64,000 nt of DNA, from NCBI RefSeq assembly GCF_014656435.1, contig NZ_BNCK01000003.1:496001-560000 (forward strand). Direction: 5' to 3'. Shown piece by piece: positions 9,648-19,227 of the stretch (its first letter is position 1; each line of letters begins with the position of its first letter). The position numbers and the translations under genes are program-made. Below the pieces are notes generated by a model. It was not told the origin of the DNA, ran no database searches, and was given only the letters and a program-made list of their open reading frames with translations. Source of the DNA: Thalassotalea marina (lineage in GTDB: Bacteria > Pseudomonadota > Gammaproteobacteria > Enterobacterales > Alteromonadaceae).

Positions 9648-10620
9648 GCTCAATCGCGCGAATGTGCTTTCTAACAGAGATATAACTGCCAGACAAACCA
9701 AGTAAAATGGCAAATCCGATAAGCGAAAGCATATCTGAGCTGCTTAAACCAATCAGTGTATAGTCACTTTGGTATAAGTCGGTAAGTTCGATTAATGACA
9801 TTGAAAAATATTCGACTAAGCCGGCGACACATAAAACAGCTACCATTCCTCCCAATATGCCATACCAAGCACCTGAATAAAGGAAAGGTCGTTGAATAAA
9901 ACTGTCAGTTGCTCCAACCAGTTTCATAACTGCAATCGCTTCTCGCTCGTTTAAAATGGCCAATCGAATGGTGTTACCTATGATCAAGACAATAGATGAA
10001 CACAGTAATACTGCGATGCCTATCACGACGTTTTCAATTAACGTAGCCATAGCTTGTAAACGTGTTAGCCACTCTAGGTCTAGTTTACCTTGTTCAACTT
10101 CTCGTTCGCTTTGCAGCTTTTGTAACAGTTCTGTCGCCGCCTCAACTTGGCTAGCTCGGTTTGTCGGAGTCACTAACACTGTTGCAGGTAATGGGTTAGC
10201 CGACAAATAGTCCAGAGCCTGACCAAAACCGGAGTTATGCTTAAAATCATCTAAAGCTTGTGTTGCTGAAATATACTCTACCGATGCGACTTCTGGATAG
10301 AGCGAAATTCGCTGAACAAATTGTTGTGCATTACTTTCACTCACTGAAAGTTTCAAAAATAAAGTGATTTCCGATGCTGATTTCCATTGTTGCGAAATGG
10401 CATTAGCATTTTTGACAAACACGTGCAGAGTAGCAGGTAACGTTAAACTAATACCTAGCACCAGAATTGTCATCACTGACGTGAACGGGTTGCGCCACAG
10501 ATCTCCCAAACTACCAACCGCTTGTTGTGCATGTCTAACTAGGTAGGCAATAAAGCGGCCTAAAAAGCCGGCGGCGTGCTTGTTGTCTTGCTTAGCCCCA
10601 TTATTTGCCTTACGCGTCAT
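9634..10620 (-). CDS. ftsX: Cell division ABC transporter permease FtsX
   Basis: 328 residues with four membrane segments (about 45-70, 190-215, 240-265, 295-315) and a large periplasmic loop between the first two, as in FtsX. SVMTILVLGISLTLPATLHVF and the C-terminal SDMLSLIGFAILLGLSGSYISVRKHIRAIEP are characteristic. FtsEX couples septal-ring assembly to activation of cell-wall amidases through EnvC. It overlaps ftsE by 11 bp. Confidence 0.95.
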   Translation of the reverse strand: MTRKANNGAKQDNKHAAGFLGRFIAYLVRHAQQAVGSLGDLWRNPFTSVMTILVLGISLTLPATLHVFVKNANAISQQWKSASEITLFLKLSVSESNAQQFVQRISLYPEVASVEYISATQALDDFKHNSGFGQALDYLSANPLPATVLVTPTNRASQVEAATELLQKLQSEREVEQGKLDLEWLTRLQAMATLIENVVIGIAVLLCSSIVLIIGNTIRLAILNEREAIAVMKLVGATDSFIQRPFLYSGAWYGILGGMVAVLCVAGLVEYFSMSLIELTDLYQSDYTLIGLSSSDMLSLIGFAILLGLSGSYISVRKHIRAIEPTAE

Positions 10621-11305
10621 CGTGCACTCCTTGCAAACCTTCCATTAACCCGTCGTTGATCATTGCGCCTTGTTTTAATGTTAGGGTACGGTACTTCAAT
10701 CGAGCGATAAGCCCAAGATCATGTGTTGCAATCAAAACAGCAACACCTAGATCATTAAACTCTTCAAAAAGCTTTATAATTTCTAACGAAAGTTTGGGAT
10801 CAAGGTTTCCAGTTGGCTCATCTGCCAATAAAATAGGAGGCTTATTAACAAGTGCACGAGCAATACCGACTCGCTGCTGCTCACCGCCAGAAAGCATGTG
10901 AGGAAAACATCTAAGTTTGCTCGACAAATGTACCTTCTCTAGAGCAGCTTCAACACGTTTTTTGGTTTCTTTATGGCTAAAACCTTCAATCACCAAAGGT
11001 AACGCAACATTGTCAAATACTGTTCTATCCATCAATAAGTTATGATTCTGAAAAATCATTCCTATACCGCGGCGAATAAAAGGTATTTGCTTGTACGTTA
11101 CTTTCGATAAATCAACACCATTGATGTGCACAGTGCCACTTGTTGGCTTTTCCATCAACGACATTAGCTTTAATAAAGTACTTTTCCCGGCACCTGAGTG
11201 TCCGGTCAAAAAAGCCATTTCTCCAGCAGCAAGGCTAAAATTGACATTATTTAACGCAACAAAGCCGCCTGGATAAGTTTTATTTACTTGATTAAAGCGT
11301 ATCAT
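10610..11305 (-). CDS. ftsE: Cell division ATP-binding protein FtsE
   Basis: 231 residues, an ABC ATPase. Walker A is GHSGAGKST, the signature is LSGGEQQRVGIARA, and Walker B is ILLADEPTGNLDP, followed by the switch His in ATHD. MIRFNQVNKTYPGG is the usual FtsE start. It powers the FtsX conformational cycle at the septum. It lies 9 bp after ftsY and overlaps ftsX, making a conserved ftsY-ftsE-ftsX operon. Confidence 0.97.
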   Translation of the reverse strand: MIRFNQVNKTYPGGFVALNNVNFSLAAGEMAFLTGHSGAGKSTLLKLMSLMEKPTSGTVHINGVDLSKVTYKQIPFIRRGIGMIFQNHNLLMDRTVFDNVALPLVIEGFSHKETKKRVEAALEKVHLSSKLRCFPHMLSGGEQQRVGIARALVNKPPILLADEPTGNLDPKLSLEIIKLFEEFNDLGVAVLIATHDLGLIARLKYRTLTLKQGAMINDGLMEGLQGVHDDA

Positions 11306-11314
11306 TAATTTTTA

Positions 11315-12541
<1,227 letters not shown>

Positions 12542-12657
12542 GTCTAAACTTCTTTTCTTTCTCTGAACAATAACAGGTGTTATTGCATACTAAACAAGGA
12601 TAAAATTGCCGCTAGTTTAACATCATAAATGCAGACACAAAACAAAAGCTTGATCCT

Positions 12658-13248
12658 ATGTCCAAAGCACGAAAAAATTCAGCCAATACAAATAAATCAT
12701 CGGGCAACATTCGCATTATTGCAGGCAAACATCGCGGTAGAAAATTACCGGTAATCGATGCAGAAGGACTACGCCCAACAACCGATAGAGTTAAAGAGAC
12801 AGTATTTAATTGGTTGATGCCATACGTGCAAGGGAGTCATTGTTTAGATTGTTTTGCTGGCGCGGGTAGTTTGGGCTTTGAAGCATTATCTCGTCACGCA
12901 GAGCATGTCACCTTTCTAGAACTTAATAAACAAGCAGCTAAACAGCTCATTGCCAATAAACAACTGCTTGGCGCGACCAATTGTGAAGTGTTTCAAACAA
13001 ACACTTTAGAGTTTCTTAGTACACCCGCATCCAAACAGTACGATCTAATATTTATCGACCCACCTTTCAGACAAGGCTTAGTTGAAAAGGTTAGTAATTT
13101 ATTGGCCTCTGGCTGGTTAGCGCCACAAGCCATTGTATATTTAGAGCAAGAAGCGGAAGCGACTTCAACGGTGTTACCTGATAATTGGCAACTCTTAAAA
13201 AATAAAACCATGGGGCAGGTTAGTTACCAACTATACCAACTGAAATAG
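12658..13248 (+). CDS. rsmD: 16S rRNA (guanine966-N2)-methyltransferase RsmD
   Basis: 196 residues. GNIRIIAGKHRGRKLPV and LRPTTDRVKETVFNWL at the N terminus, the SAM-binding CLDCFAGAGSLGFEALSRHA, and the catalytic IFIDPPFRQGL all match RsmD. It methylates G966 of 16S rRNA in the assembled small subunit. It is divergent from ftsY (116-bp gap), the standard arrangement in gammaproteobacteria. Confidence 0.97.
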   Translation: MSKARKNSANTNKSSGNIRIIAGKHRGRKLPVIDAEGLRPTTDRVKETVFNWLMPYVQGSHCLDCFAGAGSLGFEALSRHAEHVTFLELNKQAAKQLIANKQLLGATNCEVFQTNTLEFLSTPASKQYDLIFIDPPFRQGLVEKVSNLLASGWLAPQAIVYLEQEAEATSTVLPDNWQLLKNKTMGQVSYQLYQLK

Positions 13249-13367
13249 ATATTTGGTCACTTAGCGAGAGTTAAAAGAGTTAGAGGCCAGGCATTGATCT
13301 GCTCGAAGGGCTAACACGTATAGCATTCTAACAATGTATATGATGAATTAGCGTTAGAGGTTTGGTC

Positions 13368-13796
13368 ATGACAAAAATTAAAACACGGTTGATATATTTG
13401 GGCGTGATACCTTTTTTAATTTTTGCTGGTTTATCTTTAACGGAAATTAAACTTTTTAATCTAAGCCCAAATACGCTATTTATTGGCTACAGCGTTATTA
13501 TTTTAAACTTTGTTATAGGTACTCTTTGGCATAACACATCAAGTTGGGCAAATATACCGACCAGTGTTTGGACCAATGCAATTGCACTATTGAGCTTTGT
13601 ATTTCTTTTTTCTGCGCCAAAGATGTCACTTATTGGCTTGGCTGGTTGTTTTATTTTTGCTTACTTTTTAGAGCTAAAAAGCGCCACTGTATTGAAAAGC
13701 AGCAGCCAACGCTACTACCTTAGCGCCCGTTTATATATCACGTCTGTTGTAGTGCTGTGCCATTTAACGCTATTAGTTCCCCATTTTATTGAGTGA
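13368..13796 (+). CDS. Small integral membrane protein, DUF3429-like
   Basis: 142 residues from ATG 13368, preceded by AGAGG at 13356-13360; a TTG two codons upstream is less likely. Four to five hydrophobic helices fill the protein (YLGVIPFLIFAGLSL, LFIGYSVIILNFVIGTLW, AIALLSFVFLF, LIGLAGCFIFAYFLEL, LYITSVVVLCHLTLLVP). The YLGVIPFL start and the GTLWH element resemble the DUF3429 family of small membrane proteins; that assignment is from memory of the pattern. It follows rsmD in the same direction after 119 bp. Function unknown. Confidence 0.7.
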   Translation: MTKIKTRLIYLGVIPFLIFAGLSLTEIKLFNLSPNTLFIGYSVIILNFVIGTLWHNTSSWANIPTSVWTNAIALLSFVFLFSAPKMSLIGLAGCFIFAYFLELKSATVLKSSSQRYYLSARLYITSVVVLCHLTLLVPHFIE

Positions 13797-13805
13797 TAAG
13801 CAGCG

Positions 13806-14063
13806 TTAATGAACGCGGGCCATTTTATCAATTAATTCTTCAAACGCTTCGAGCGAACGTTCATTTGGTGCTTCTACATGGTATTTGTTGTGGAAATAAA
13901 TGGTAATTTTAATGTCTTTATATTCCATGAAGCAGGTATAGCCGTCAAAATCTGTCCAAGCAACTATTTGATTTAATACATAGCGATCTTCTTTTTTGAC
14001 ACCTTCGCGGGTCACTTTATTAAAAACATTTAACAATTGCTTAATGTCGATACTATTTTTCAC
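13806..14063 (-). CDS. DUF3081-family small protein
   Basis: 85 residues, soluble. NSIDIKQLLNVFNKVTREGVKKEDRYVLN followed by WTDFDGYTCFMEYKDIKITIYFHNKYHVEAP matches the DUF3081 pattern found in Shewanella, Colwellia and Vibrio relatives. No function is known for the family. It is convergent with the membrane-protein gene (9-bp gap) and lies 27 bp after the next minus-strand small gene, with which it may be co-transcribed. Confidence 0.82.
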   Translation of the reverse strand: MKNSIDIKQLLNVFNKVTREGVKKEDRYVLNQIVAWTDFDGYTCFMEYKDIKITIYFHNKYHVEAPNERSLEAFEELIDKMARVH

Positions 14064-14090
14064 ACATACTCCTTTCGTGTTTTTAGCAAA

Positions 14091-14390
14091 CTACAAATGG
14101 CCAAACGTTAGCCACTGTTTTACCTTACTTGGTTCATTAATTCCAACCATTTCATCGTAAGCTGTTTGCATTTCAAATTCTGCCTGGTAAATACCCATAT
14201 CTATAAACCATTGCTTAGCTTGCTCTAATGAACCTAACCGAACGTTCGTCGCATTTTCTTCAGTGATGGAAAAGAAATTTCCATCGGCGTCTTTTGCCCC
14301 TACTAGGTAGTGTGGTGAGTCTGCAGTATTGATGATCATAGGTGTTAGATGGTTTAACTTGCATAAATTGATTAATGTATCTTGTTGCAT
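14091..14390 (-). CDS. Small conserved hypothetical protein (DUF6482-like)
   Basis: 99 residues, no signal peptide or membrane helix. The central part PHYLVGAKDADGNFFSITEENATNVRLGSLEQAKQWF looks like a compact alpha/beta domain related to DUF6482-type proteins; this resemblance is weak. The sequence DxxGN followed by a beta strand and an amphipathic helix is its clearest feature. It is upstream of the DUF3081 gene in the same direction. Confidence 0.65.
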   Translation of the reverse strand: MQQDTLINLCKLNHLTPMIINTADSPHYLVGAKDADGNFFSITEENATNVRLGSLEQAKQWFIDMGIYQAEFEMQTAYDEMVGINEPSKVKQWLTFGHL

Positions 14391-14543
14391 CGTATTACCC
14401 TCCAGTCGTATCTATTTAGCTATACGCTTGCTTATTGCCTTTAGATCATGATCTCAATACATAGCTAATACGTAACTTTATTTGGACCAAGGCGGCGCAG
14501 AATAAATGTGTTTTTAGTTGGTTATTTGAATTGGAGGAAGTAG

Positions 14544-15086
14544 TTGATGAAGTTTGCAGTGTTTATATTTAGTCTGGTGTTTTTACTTGGCTGTTCGACA
14601 AAATACCCTAATAAAAATATAACAGGGCAAGCCTTCCCGAGCGTCAACGGCAACAGCTTATCCGATGAAAACGTTACAATGCCACAAGCTTTTTCTGGTA
14701 AACCGGCTTTGCTGCTTATCGGTTATAAGCAAGATAGTCAGTTTGATATTGATCGCTGGTTAATAGGTTTAGATATGAAAGGCTTTAGCGCTGACATCTA
14801 TGAGATCCCAACCATCGCAGGGCTAATGCCCAGAATGATCCGCTCAACCATTGATAATGGAATGAAAAAAGGCATTCCTTCATCACTTTGGGCAAACGTT
14901 ATTACTGTGTACCAAGACGCAGAGCAAATTCAACGACTTACTGGTAATACAAACCCCAACAACGCTAGAGTTATATTGTTAGATCAACAAGGAGTGATTC
15001 GATACTTCTATGACCAAGGATTTTCTGTAGCAGCGCTGAACGCGCTACTTACTGAGACTCAAAACCTTGCTAAAACACAAGGTTAG
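14544..15086 (+). CDS. Thioredoxin-fold lipoprotein, ATP10-like
   Basis: 180 residues. KFAVFIFSLVFLLGC-S is a lipoprotein signal with the lipobox LLGC, so the protein is probably membrane anchored in the periplasm. The body runs G-x-x-FPSVNG, FSGKPALLLIGYKQDSQFDIDRW, YEIPTI, NARVILLDQQGVIRYFYDQGFS, the order expected of a peroxiredoxin/thioredoxin-like fold and reminiscent of the mitochondrial ATP10 assembly factor family. No CxxC pair is present, so redox catalysis is unlikely. The start is supported by GGAGG at 14532-14536. It overlaps the convergent yjaG stop by 4 bp. Confidence 0.7.
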   Translation: MMKFAVFIFSLVFLLGCSTKYPNKNITGQAFPSVNGNSLSDENVTMPQAFSGKPALLLIGYKQDSQFDIDRWLIGLDMKGFSADIYEIPTIAGLMPRMIRSTIDNGMKKGIPSSLWANVITVYQDAEQIQRLTGNTNPNNARVILLDQQGVIRYFYDQGFSVAALNALLTETQNLAKTQG

Positions 15087-15679
15087 TGTATTTCTAGCCC
15101 TAAGTTAGAAAGGCCTTGCTCAAGTACCATAGACTTCAATTCTTTTATGGTTTTCACGTTTTCTGGAGACTCTTGCAATAAATCAAAAACTGCATTTTGC
15201 ATTTCTTTTTCCCAAATCATTAGGGGATCTGCTGCAATATCTTTTTCCGTTATAACAGCGTCATCTTCGTCAGCCATTTCTTCAAGCAACATCAATTCTA
15301 TGTAAGCGCTAACACTGTTTGCAGATAAGCGTGATACTTGTTCTATACACTCTTCATCATTTGTTTGAAGATATTGAAGTAAGGCGTGAACAGCCATACA
15401 GGTATCTAATGCAGGGAAAACACCAAAAAATTCAAATAGCTCAGGATTGGGCACTTGCTCTTCCAACTTTTCAAGTTGCACATCATAATTAATTTTAACT
15501 TTTTGGTTTTTGTCTAATCGCTGCCATACCAAGTTTAATTGGTTGCGCAGTAACGCCACATCGCCAAAATCAGTTGCCTGGCTAAACATAGCGTAATTAG
15601 GGAGCATTCGTTCGATTAATGCAGCACAAAAAGCAGTCTGTTGCCATGCACTAAGCTTTTTAAAGGGTAAACGGATCAT
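15083..15679 (-). CDS. yjaG: YjaG-family (DUF416) protein
   Basis: 198 residues, soluble and mostly helical. The opening WQQTAFCAALIERMLPNYAMFSQ and the ALLRNQLNLVWQRL segment are typical of YjaG/DUF416, and the length matches. In E. coli yjaG lies near nudC/hupA; its molecular role is unknown. It stands alone here. Confidence 0.88.
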   Translation of the reverse strand: MIRLPFKKLSAWQQTAFCAALIERMLPNYAMFSQATDFGDVALLRNQLNLVWQRLDKNQKVKINYDVQLEKLEEQVPNPELFEFFGVFPALDTCMAVHALLQYLQTNDEECIEQVSRLSANSVSAYIELMLLEEMADEDDAVITEKDIAADPLMIWEKEMQNAVFDLLQESPENVKTIKELKSMVLEQGLSNLGLEIH

Positions 15680-15736
15680 AACGTTAGATAGTCTATTTTC
15701 ATTGTCAGCTAGCAGTATACGTTGCTCACTTTAAAA

Positions 15737-16909
15737 TCACGACTTTTTTGATAATTCTTTTTGTGCGTATTCAAAACGTAAGCGATACTCAGTAACTTGC
15801 TGCTCTAATTCTGCCACTTCTTGACTACGTTGTAGCTCAAGCTCTTGGTTTTCATCTCGCAAGTATTTAATGGTTTCTCTCGCTTTTTCGTACTCCGCTT
15901 CTTGTTGATGCCGCTTATTTTTGTAACTTTCAAAGCGCTGCTGTGTTTGTATTAACTCGTTGTTTTTCCCTGAAACATCTAGTTGTAGTTCATTAATTTT
16001 TTGTTCTAAAGTTTGTGCCTTGTCATTAATATTTTGCAGCTCATTTTCCAATTCAGTCTTCTCAGCAATAAAGCGTTGTTCATTGCTTTGCAGCCGTTCT
16101 ATTTCTTGTGAAAGCGTTTGATGTTGCTCTTCTCTTTGTTTCAATTCTTTTTCGAGTTTTTGCGCTTGTTCTTGCTGCGCGATTAGTTGTGTTTGATATT
16201 GTGAATATTCTGCAAGCTGCTGTTCAAGCTTTTCTATTACCGTATTAGCTTGGCCTATTTCAATTTCTCGCTCAGCATTTTGCTGTTCAAGCCTTGTCTT
16301 TTCCGCTGTAAGATGTTCAATAGTTGAAAGCTGTTGTGCATTTATTTGGTTAGACTGTTTATTGTTAGCTTCAAGCTCCTGCAGTTTATTTGTCAGTTGC
16401 TCACATTGTTGCTGTTTTTGCTTAATATCTAGTTTTAGTAAATTAATAGCACTATCTTTTTTACTGATGGCCTGTTCGAGTGCTTCGGCATTAGATTTAC
16501 TTGCACCTAATGCCTCAACATTTTCTTTGTAAACGTCAAATGCTGATGTTATTTGGTTAATTTCATTGGTTAATTCAGAAATTTTTTTATTTTGAATATC
16601 AAGTGTTGCGTTCTGTGCTGAGATGTTTTTTTTAAGGTTGTCACTGGCTTGAGTTATCTGATCAAGTTGTTGTTGCAGTAAAGCTTGCTCTTCAAGTGCT
16701 TGTTGTAATGCCTTTTCTTTTTCGCTAAATAGCTGCTCAAACGATTGCTTTTGTGAAATATAATCAGGATGGTTTTCGATATCTTTTTCAACTGGCTCAG
16801 CGGCTTCCAACAAGGTAAAGATGTTTTTTGCTACTTGTTCGCTGATGTCACTGGCAATAACTTGTACTTTTTTGCGTACGTCTGCTGAAATATTTTCTTT
16901 ATCTGCCAT
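15737..16909 (-). CDS. Long coiled-coil protein of unknown function
   Basis: About 390 residues from ATG 16907-16909, which has GGGA five bases upstream. A longer frame opens at 16960 but would begin next to the terminator stem at 16965-16986, so the shorter start is preferred. From about residue 40 to the end it is an almost unbroken Gln/Glu/Lys/Leu heptad coiled coil (for example KLEKELKQREEQHQTLSQ), with no signal peptide or membrane helix. Such sequence can be matched to SMC or myosin-like proteins by composition alone, so no family is assigned. It follows the SapC-family gene after a terminator. Confidence 0.7.
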   Translation of the reverse strand: MADKENISADVRKKVQVIASDISEQVAKNIFTLLEAAEPVEKDIENHPDYISQKQSFEQLFSEKEKALQQALEEQALLQQQLDQITQASDNLKKNISAQNATLDIQNKKISELTNEINQITSAFDVYKENVEALGASKSNAEALEQAISKKDSAINLLKLDIKQKQQQCEQLTNKLQELEANNKQSNQINAQQLSTIEHLTAEKTRLEQQNAEREIEIGQANTVIEKLEQQLAEYSQYQTQLIAQQEQAQKLEKELKQREEQHQTLSQEIERLQSNEQRFIAEKTELENELQNINDKAQTLEQKINELQLDVSGKNNELIQTQQRFESYKNKRHQQEAEYEKARETIKYLRDENQELELQRSQEVAELEQQVTEYRLRFEYAQKELSKKS

Positions 16910-16964
16910 ACCATTCCCAGAAATATTCACTTCACGTAGGTTTAGCATAGCAAGTTTCAATAAA

Positions 16965-16986
16965 AAAGGGAGCTAATGCTCCCTTT
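16965..16986 (-). terminator. Rho-independent terminator of the SapC-family gene
   Basis: A 9-bp perfect stem AAAGGGAGC / GCTCCCTTT with a TAAT loop lies just after the stop codon at 17007; on the minus strand it runs into TTTTTTATTG. Confidence 0.88.
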
Positions 16987-17006
16987 GTTTCAATAGGTTC
17001 TATTGA

Positions 17007-17768
17007 TTATTTAGCTTCTTCAGTTTTTACGCTGTACTGAATGTTAGCAATCTTTTGTGGGTTGCTACCAGTATTGCGAAGCTGTGCTAAGCGGTTAACT
17101 TGGCCTGCAGACGTTAACATAGCGTGAATTGGCATGAAAGTGCCGGCTTTGTTGAACTCTAATACAGTTTCATCTTTTAAGTTTTGTAGGTTTTTCTCAT
17201 TGATACCGTAAATACCTACTAATTTTTTGCTCTGACCATCAGCAAAAGTAACGATCAATTCAAGTTCTTGGATCAAATCGTTGTCAGTTAGCACTTGCAT
17301 GAACTTTTGGTTTGTTAATTCATTTTCATATAAACGACCTAATTGATCGTGAATATTTTTGAAAAAGTCAGTTTCATTACCTTGCTCGTCAAATAAAGCA
17401 TGCTCTTTATCTTCACCAACAAAAGGACTGTCTAAATCAACACAAGATGTTAATGTGTTTTCTTTTTCAGGGTCTAAACCTAAAGAAAAAGGCACCATAG
17501 ATAAAGCTTGAGGAACATAAATAGCTTGCCATTTTTCATCTGAAAGATATAAGTTCTCGCCAGCTTCTAAACCAAGCATAACTACAGTACGGAATTGATT
17601 TGACTCAGGCTCTTTAACCAAAACGATTGGGTAACTTGTCGCAGCTTGTGCAAACTCGCGAACGGTAACTGGTGCAATATGTTGACCAGCAAATTGGCTT
17701 AAATCACGTTGTGCGGCAACTTTAACATTTTGATGTTGCTCTTTTTTAATAGCTACGATATTTGTCAT
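17007..17768 (-). CDS. SapC-family protein
   Basis: About 253 residues from ATG 17766-17768. The pattern (A)PVTVREFAQAATSYPIVLVKEP, VVMLGLEAGENLYLSDEKWQAIYVPQALSMVPFSLG and the acidic CVDLDSPFVGEDKEHALFDEQGNETDFF is that of SapC proteins (PF07277), first linked to S-layer export regions in Campylobacter and now frequent beside TonB receptors and flavin-dependent tryptophan halogenases in Alteromonadales and Caulobacterales. Here it stands without those neighbours. No signal peptide is seen; molecular function is unknown. Confidence 0.88.
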   Translation of the reverse strand: MTNIVAIKKEQHQNVKVAAQRDLSQFAGQHIAPVTVREFAQAATSYPIVLVKEPESNQFRTVVMLGLEAGENLYLSDEKWQAIYVPQALSMVPFSLGLDPEKENTLTSCVDLDSPFVGEDKEHALFDEQGNETDFFKNIHDQLGRLYENELTNQKFMQVLTDNDLIQELELIVTFADGQSKKLVGIYGINEKNLQNLKDETVLEFNKAGTFMPIHAMLTSAGQVNRLAQLRNTGSNPQKIANIQYSVKTEEAK

Positions 17769-17998
17769 TTTTAATCCACTTCTAAGCATTTGTGTAACTG
17801 CAATTCACGAAAAGTTGTTTTTGCAGAATTTTTATTTGTGAAGTAGTTATATAGACACTAGCGATAGCTTTCAATGGTTAAACGGTAAAAATATAGTAAT
17901 ATATTTAGACAACAGCTAAATAATGTACTAAGGCACGGTCAACAAATTTGGCTAAGCATATAAAAGTTATGTATTTTATTTTTAATCGTATAAGTTTT

Positions 17999-18328
17999 AT
18001 GCAAAATTTAAAAACATCAATAGCCGGTGTTTTTATCGTATTGATGTGTTTTGTTTTTGCTGACAAAGCTTTCGCCAAACCTAAATACAAGTCATTCTTT
18101 GGCCACAGTTTAGAAGGCTTTGCCCGAGTGCAAGTCAAAAACGAAACCTCTAAAGATCTCGCCTGTTGGGTAGCCATTGACGGGCATAAAATAAAATTTC
18201 GTTTGCCCGCCTTGAATATGTCGCAATGGTACACAACTAATGACAAAAGATTTAATTATCAAAATTTTAGTACTTGGTGCGACTATATAGACTTACACCC
18301 TGAATACCAAAAATATAATCGTGGTTAG
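17999..18328 (+). CDS. Small secreted hypothetical protein
   Basis: About 109 residues from ATG 17999, chosen because it gives a clean signal peptide (QNLKTSIAGVFIVLMCFVFADKAFA-K); upstream TTG 17948 and ATG 17969 are possible. The mature part is about 80 residues with two Cys (LACWVAIDG, TWCDYIDLHP) and aromatic strands (FRLPALNMSQWYTT), suggesting a small disulfide-bonded beta domain in the periplasm or outside. No family recognised and no convincing ribosome site at the chosen start. Confidence 0.55.
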   Translation: MQNLKTSIAGVFIVLMCFVFADKAFAKPKYKSFFGHSLEGFARVQVKNETSKDLACWVAIDGHKIKFRLPALNMSQWYTTNDKRFNYQNFSTWCDYIDLHPEYQKYNRG

Positions 18329-18336
18329 ATATAGTG

Positions 18337-19053
18337 TCATGTTCTAGGTGCTAAAAACCTAAATACATACCCTAGATAAAACCCACCAGAGGTTAAAAAG
18401 ATAAAACCAAACACTATACACAGTGATTTCATGCCCGATTCCTGAGTACGTTGGTCTACTAACTTAAAATAACGACGGTCTTGACCATAATATTCAACAA
18501 AGCCTTCACCGCGATAAGTTGTGACCATTAACAGTTGCTCATCTAAACGTGGTTTGTTGGCGCGAATACGCTCATGTCTTTGATCAGCATTCTCTTGATA
18601 TTCTGTGACGGTTCCTGTACTAAAATGCGCATTAACTTCACTCGGCTTTATTAACCCCCTCGATTCATATTGATAAACCATTTCTGAGAAGATGCCATGC
18701 GAGTTGCCCAAGATCACCAAAGCAATACCGATTACAATAGCAAACGCGCCGGCAATATACCCTTTACGCATACGTTCTAGTTGTTCTCGTTGTTTTGAGG
18801 CAACATTAACTGCAACTTCGGGAAGGTGGCTTAAGTGTTCTTGCAAATAGCCATTATCTAATGACTCAATAATTGACATAGCGTCAGTGTTTAATGCTTG
18901 GGCCACTTTACTGATCACATCAAACGACGGAGCGGCTTTGTCGTTTTCCAATTTAGATAAATATGACTGTTCAATACCTGCTTTTTGCGCTAATTCTGGT
19001 TGGGTAAGATCAGCCTGTTGTCGCAGCTGTTTTATTTTTTCGCCAAGTTTCAT
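18337..19053 (-). CDS. Membrane-anchored XRE-family transcriptional regulator
   Basis: 238 residues. Residues 1-60 are an XRE helix-turn-helix (LGEKIKQLRQQADLTQPELAQKAGIEQSYLSKLENDKAAPSFDVISKVAQAL). Two hydrophobic helices follow, AGAFAIVIGIALVIL (about 100-115) and LCIVFGFIFLTSGGFYLGYVF (about 212-232), enclosing a roughly 95-residue extracytoplasmic loop with Tyr/Arg-rich sequence (TTYRGEGFVEYYGQDRRYF). It is thus a one-component membrane-bound regulator that could sense outside the membrane. A perfect 13-bp inverted repeat in its own promoter region is a candidate binding site. Confidence 0.85.
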   Translation of the reverse strand: MKLGEKIKQLRQQADLTQPELAQKAGIEQSYLSKLENDKAAPSFDVISKVAQALNTDAMSIIESLDNGYLQEHLSHLPEVAVNVASKQREQLERMRKGYIAGAFAIVIGIALVILGNSHGIFSEMVYQYESRGLIKPSEVNAHFSTGTVTEYQENADQRHERIRANKPRLDEQLLMVTTYRGEGFVEYYGQDRRYFKLVDQRTQESGMKSLCIVFGFIFLTSGGFYLGYVFRFLAPRT

Positions 19054-19092
19054 TTTTATTCCTTTTCACTGAATTTATTGAAGTTTCAGCGC

Positions 19093-19150
19093 TATTCTTG
19101 GTTATCATATTAGGAATAGAAAGATGAATATCAAACCATAACCAAGAATA
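19093..19150. promoter_or_regulatory. 13-bp inverted repeat upstream of the XRE regulator
   Basis: TATTCTTGGTTAT (19093-19105) and its exact reverse complement ATAACCAAGAATA (19138-19150) flank 32 bp in the 174-bp gap upstream of the regulator start (19053). The centre-to-centre distance is 45 bp, a little over four helical turns. Position suggests an operator pair for autoregulation. Confidence 0.6.
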
Positions 19151-19176
19151 TTTGACATATTTAACTGTCGTAACAA

Positions 19177-19203
19177 AAAAGCAGCATCTCAGCTGCTTTT
19201 TTT
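19177..19203 (-). terminator. Rho-independent terminator of the chemoreceptor gene
   Basis: AAAAGCAGC, six-base loop, GCTGCTTTT, flanked by A and T runs on both sides, 25 bp after the chemoreceptor stop codon. Confidence 0.85.
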
Positions 19204-19227
19204 AATAACCAACAGCTTTCGCTAAGT

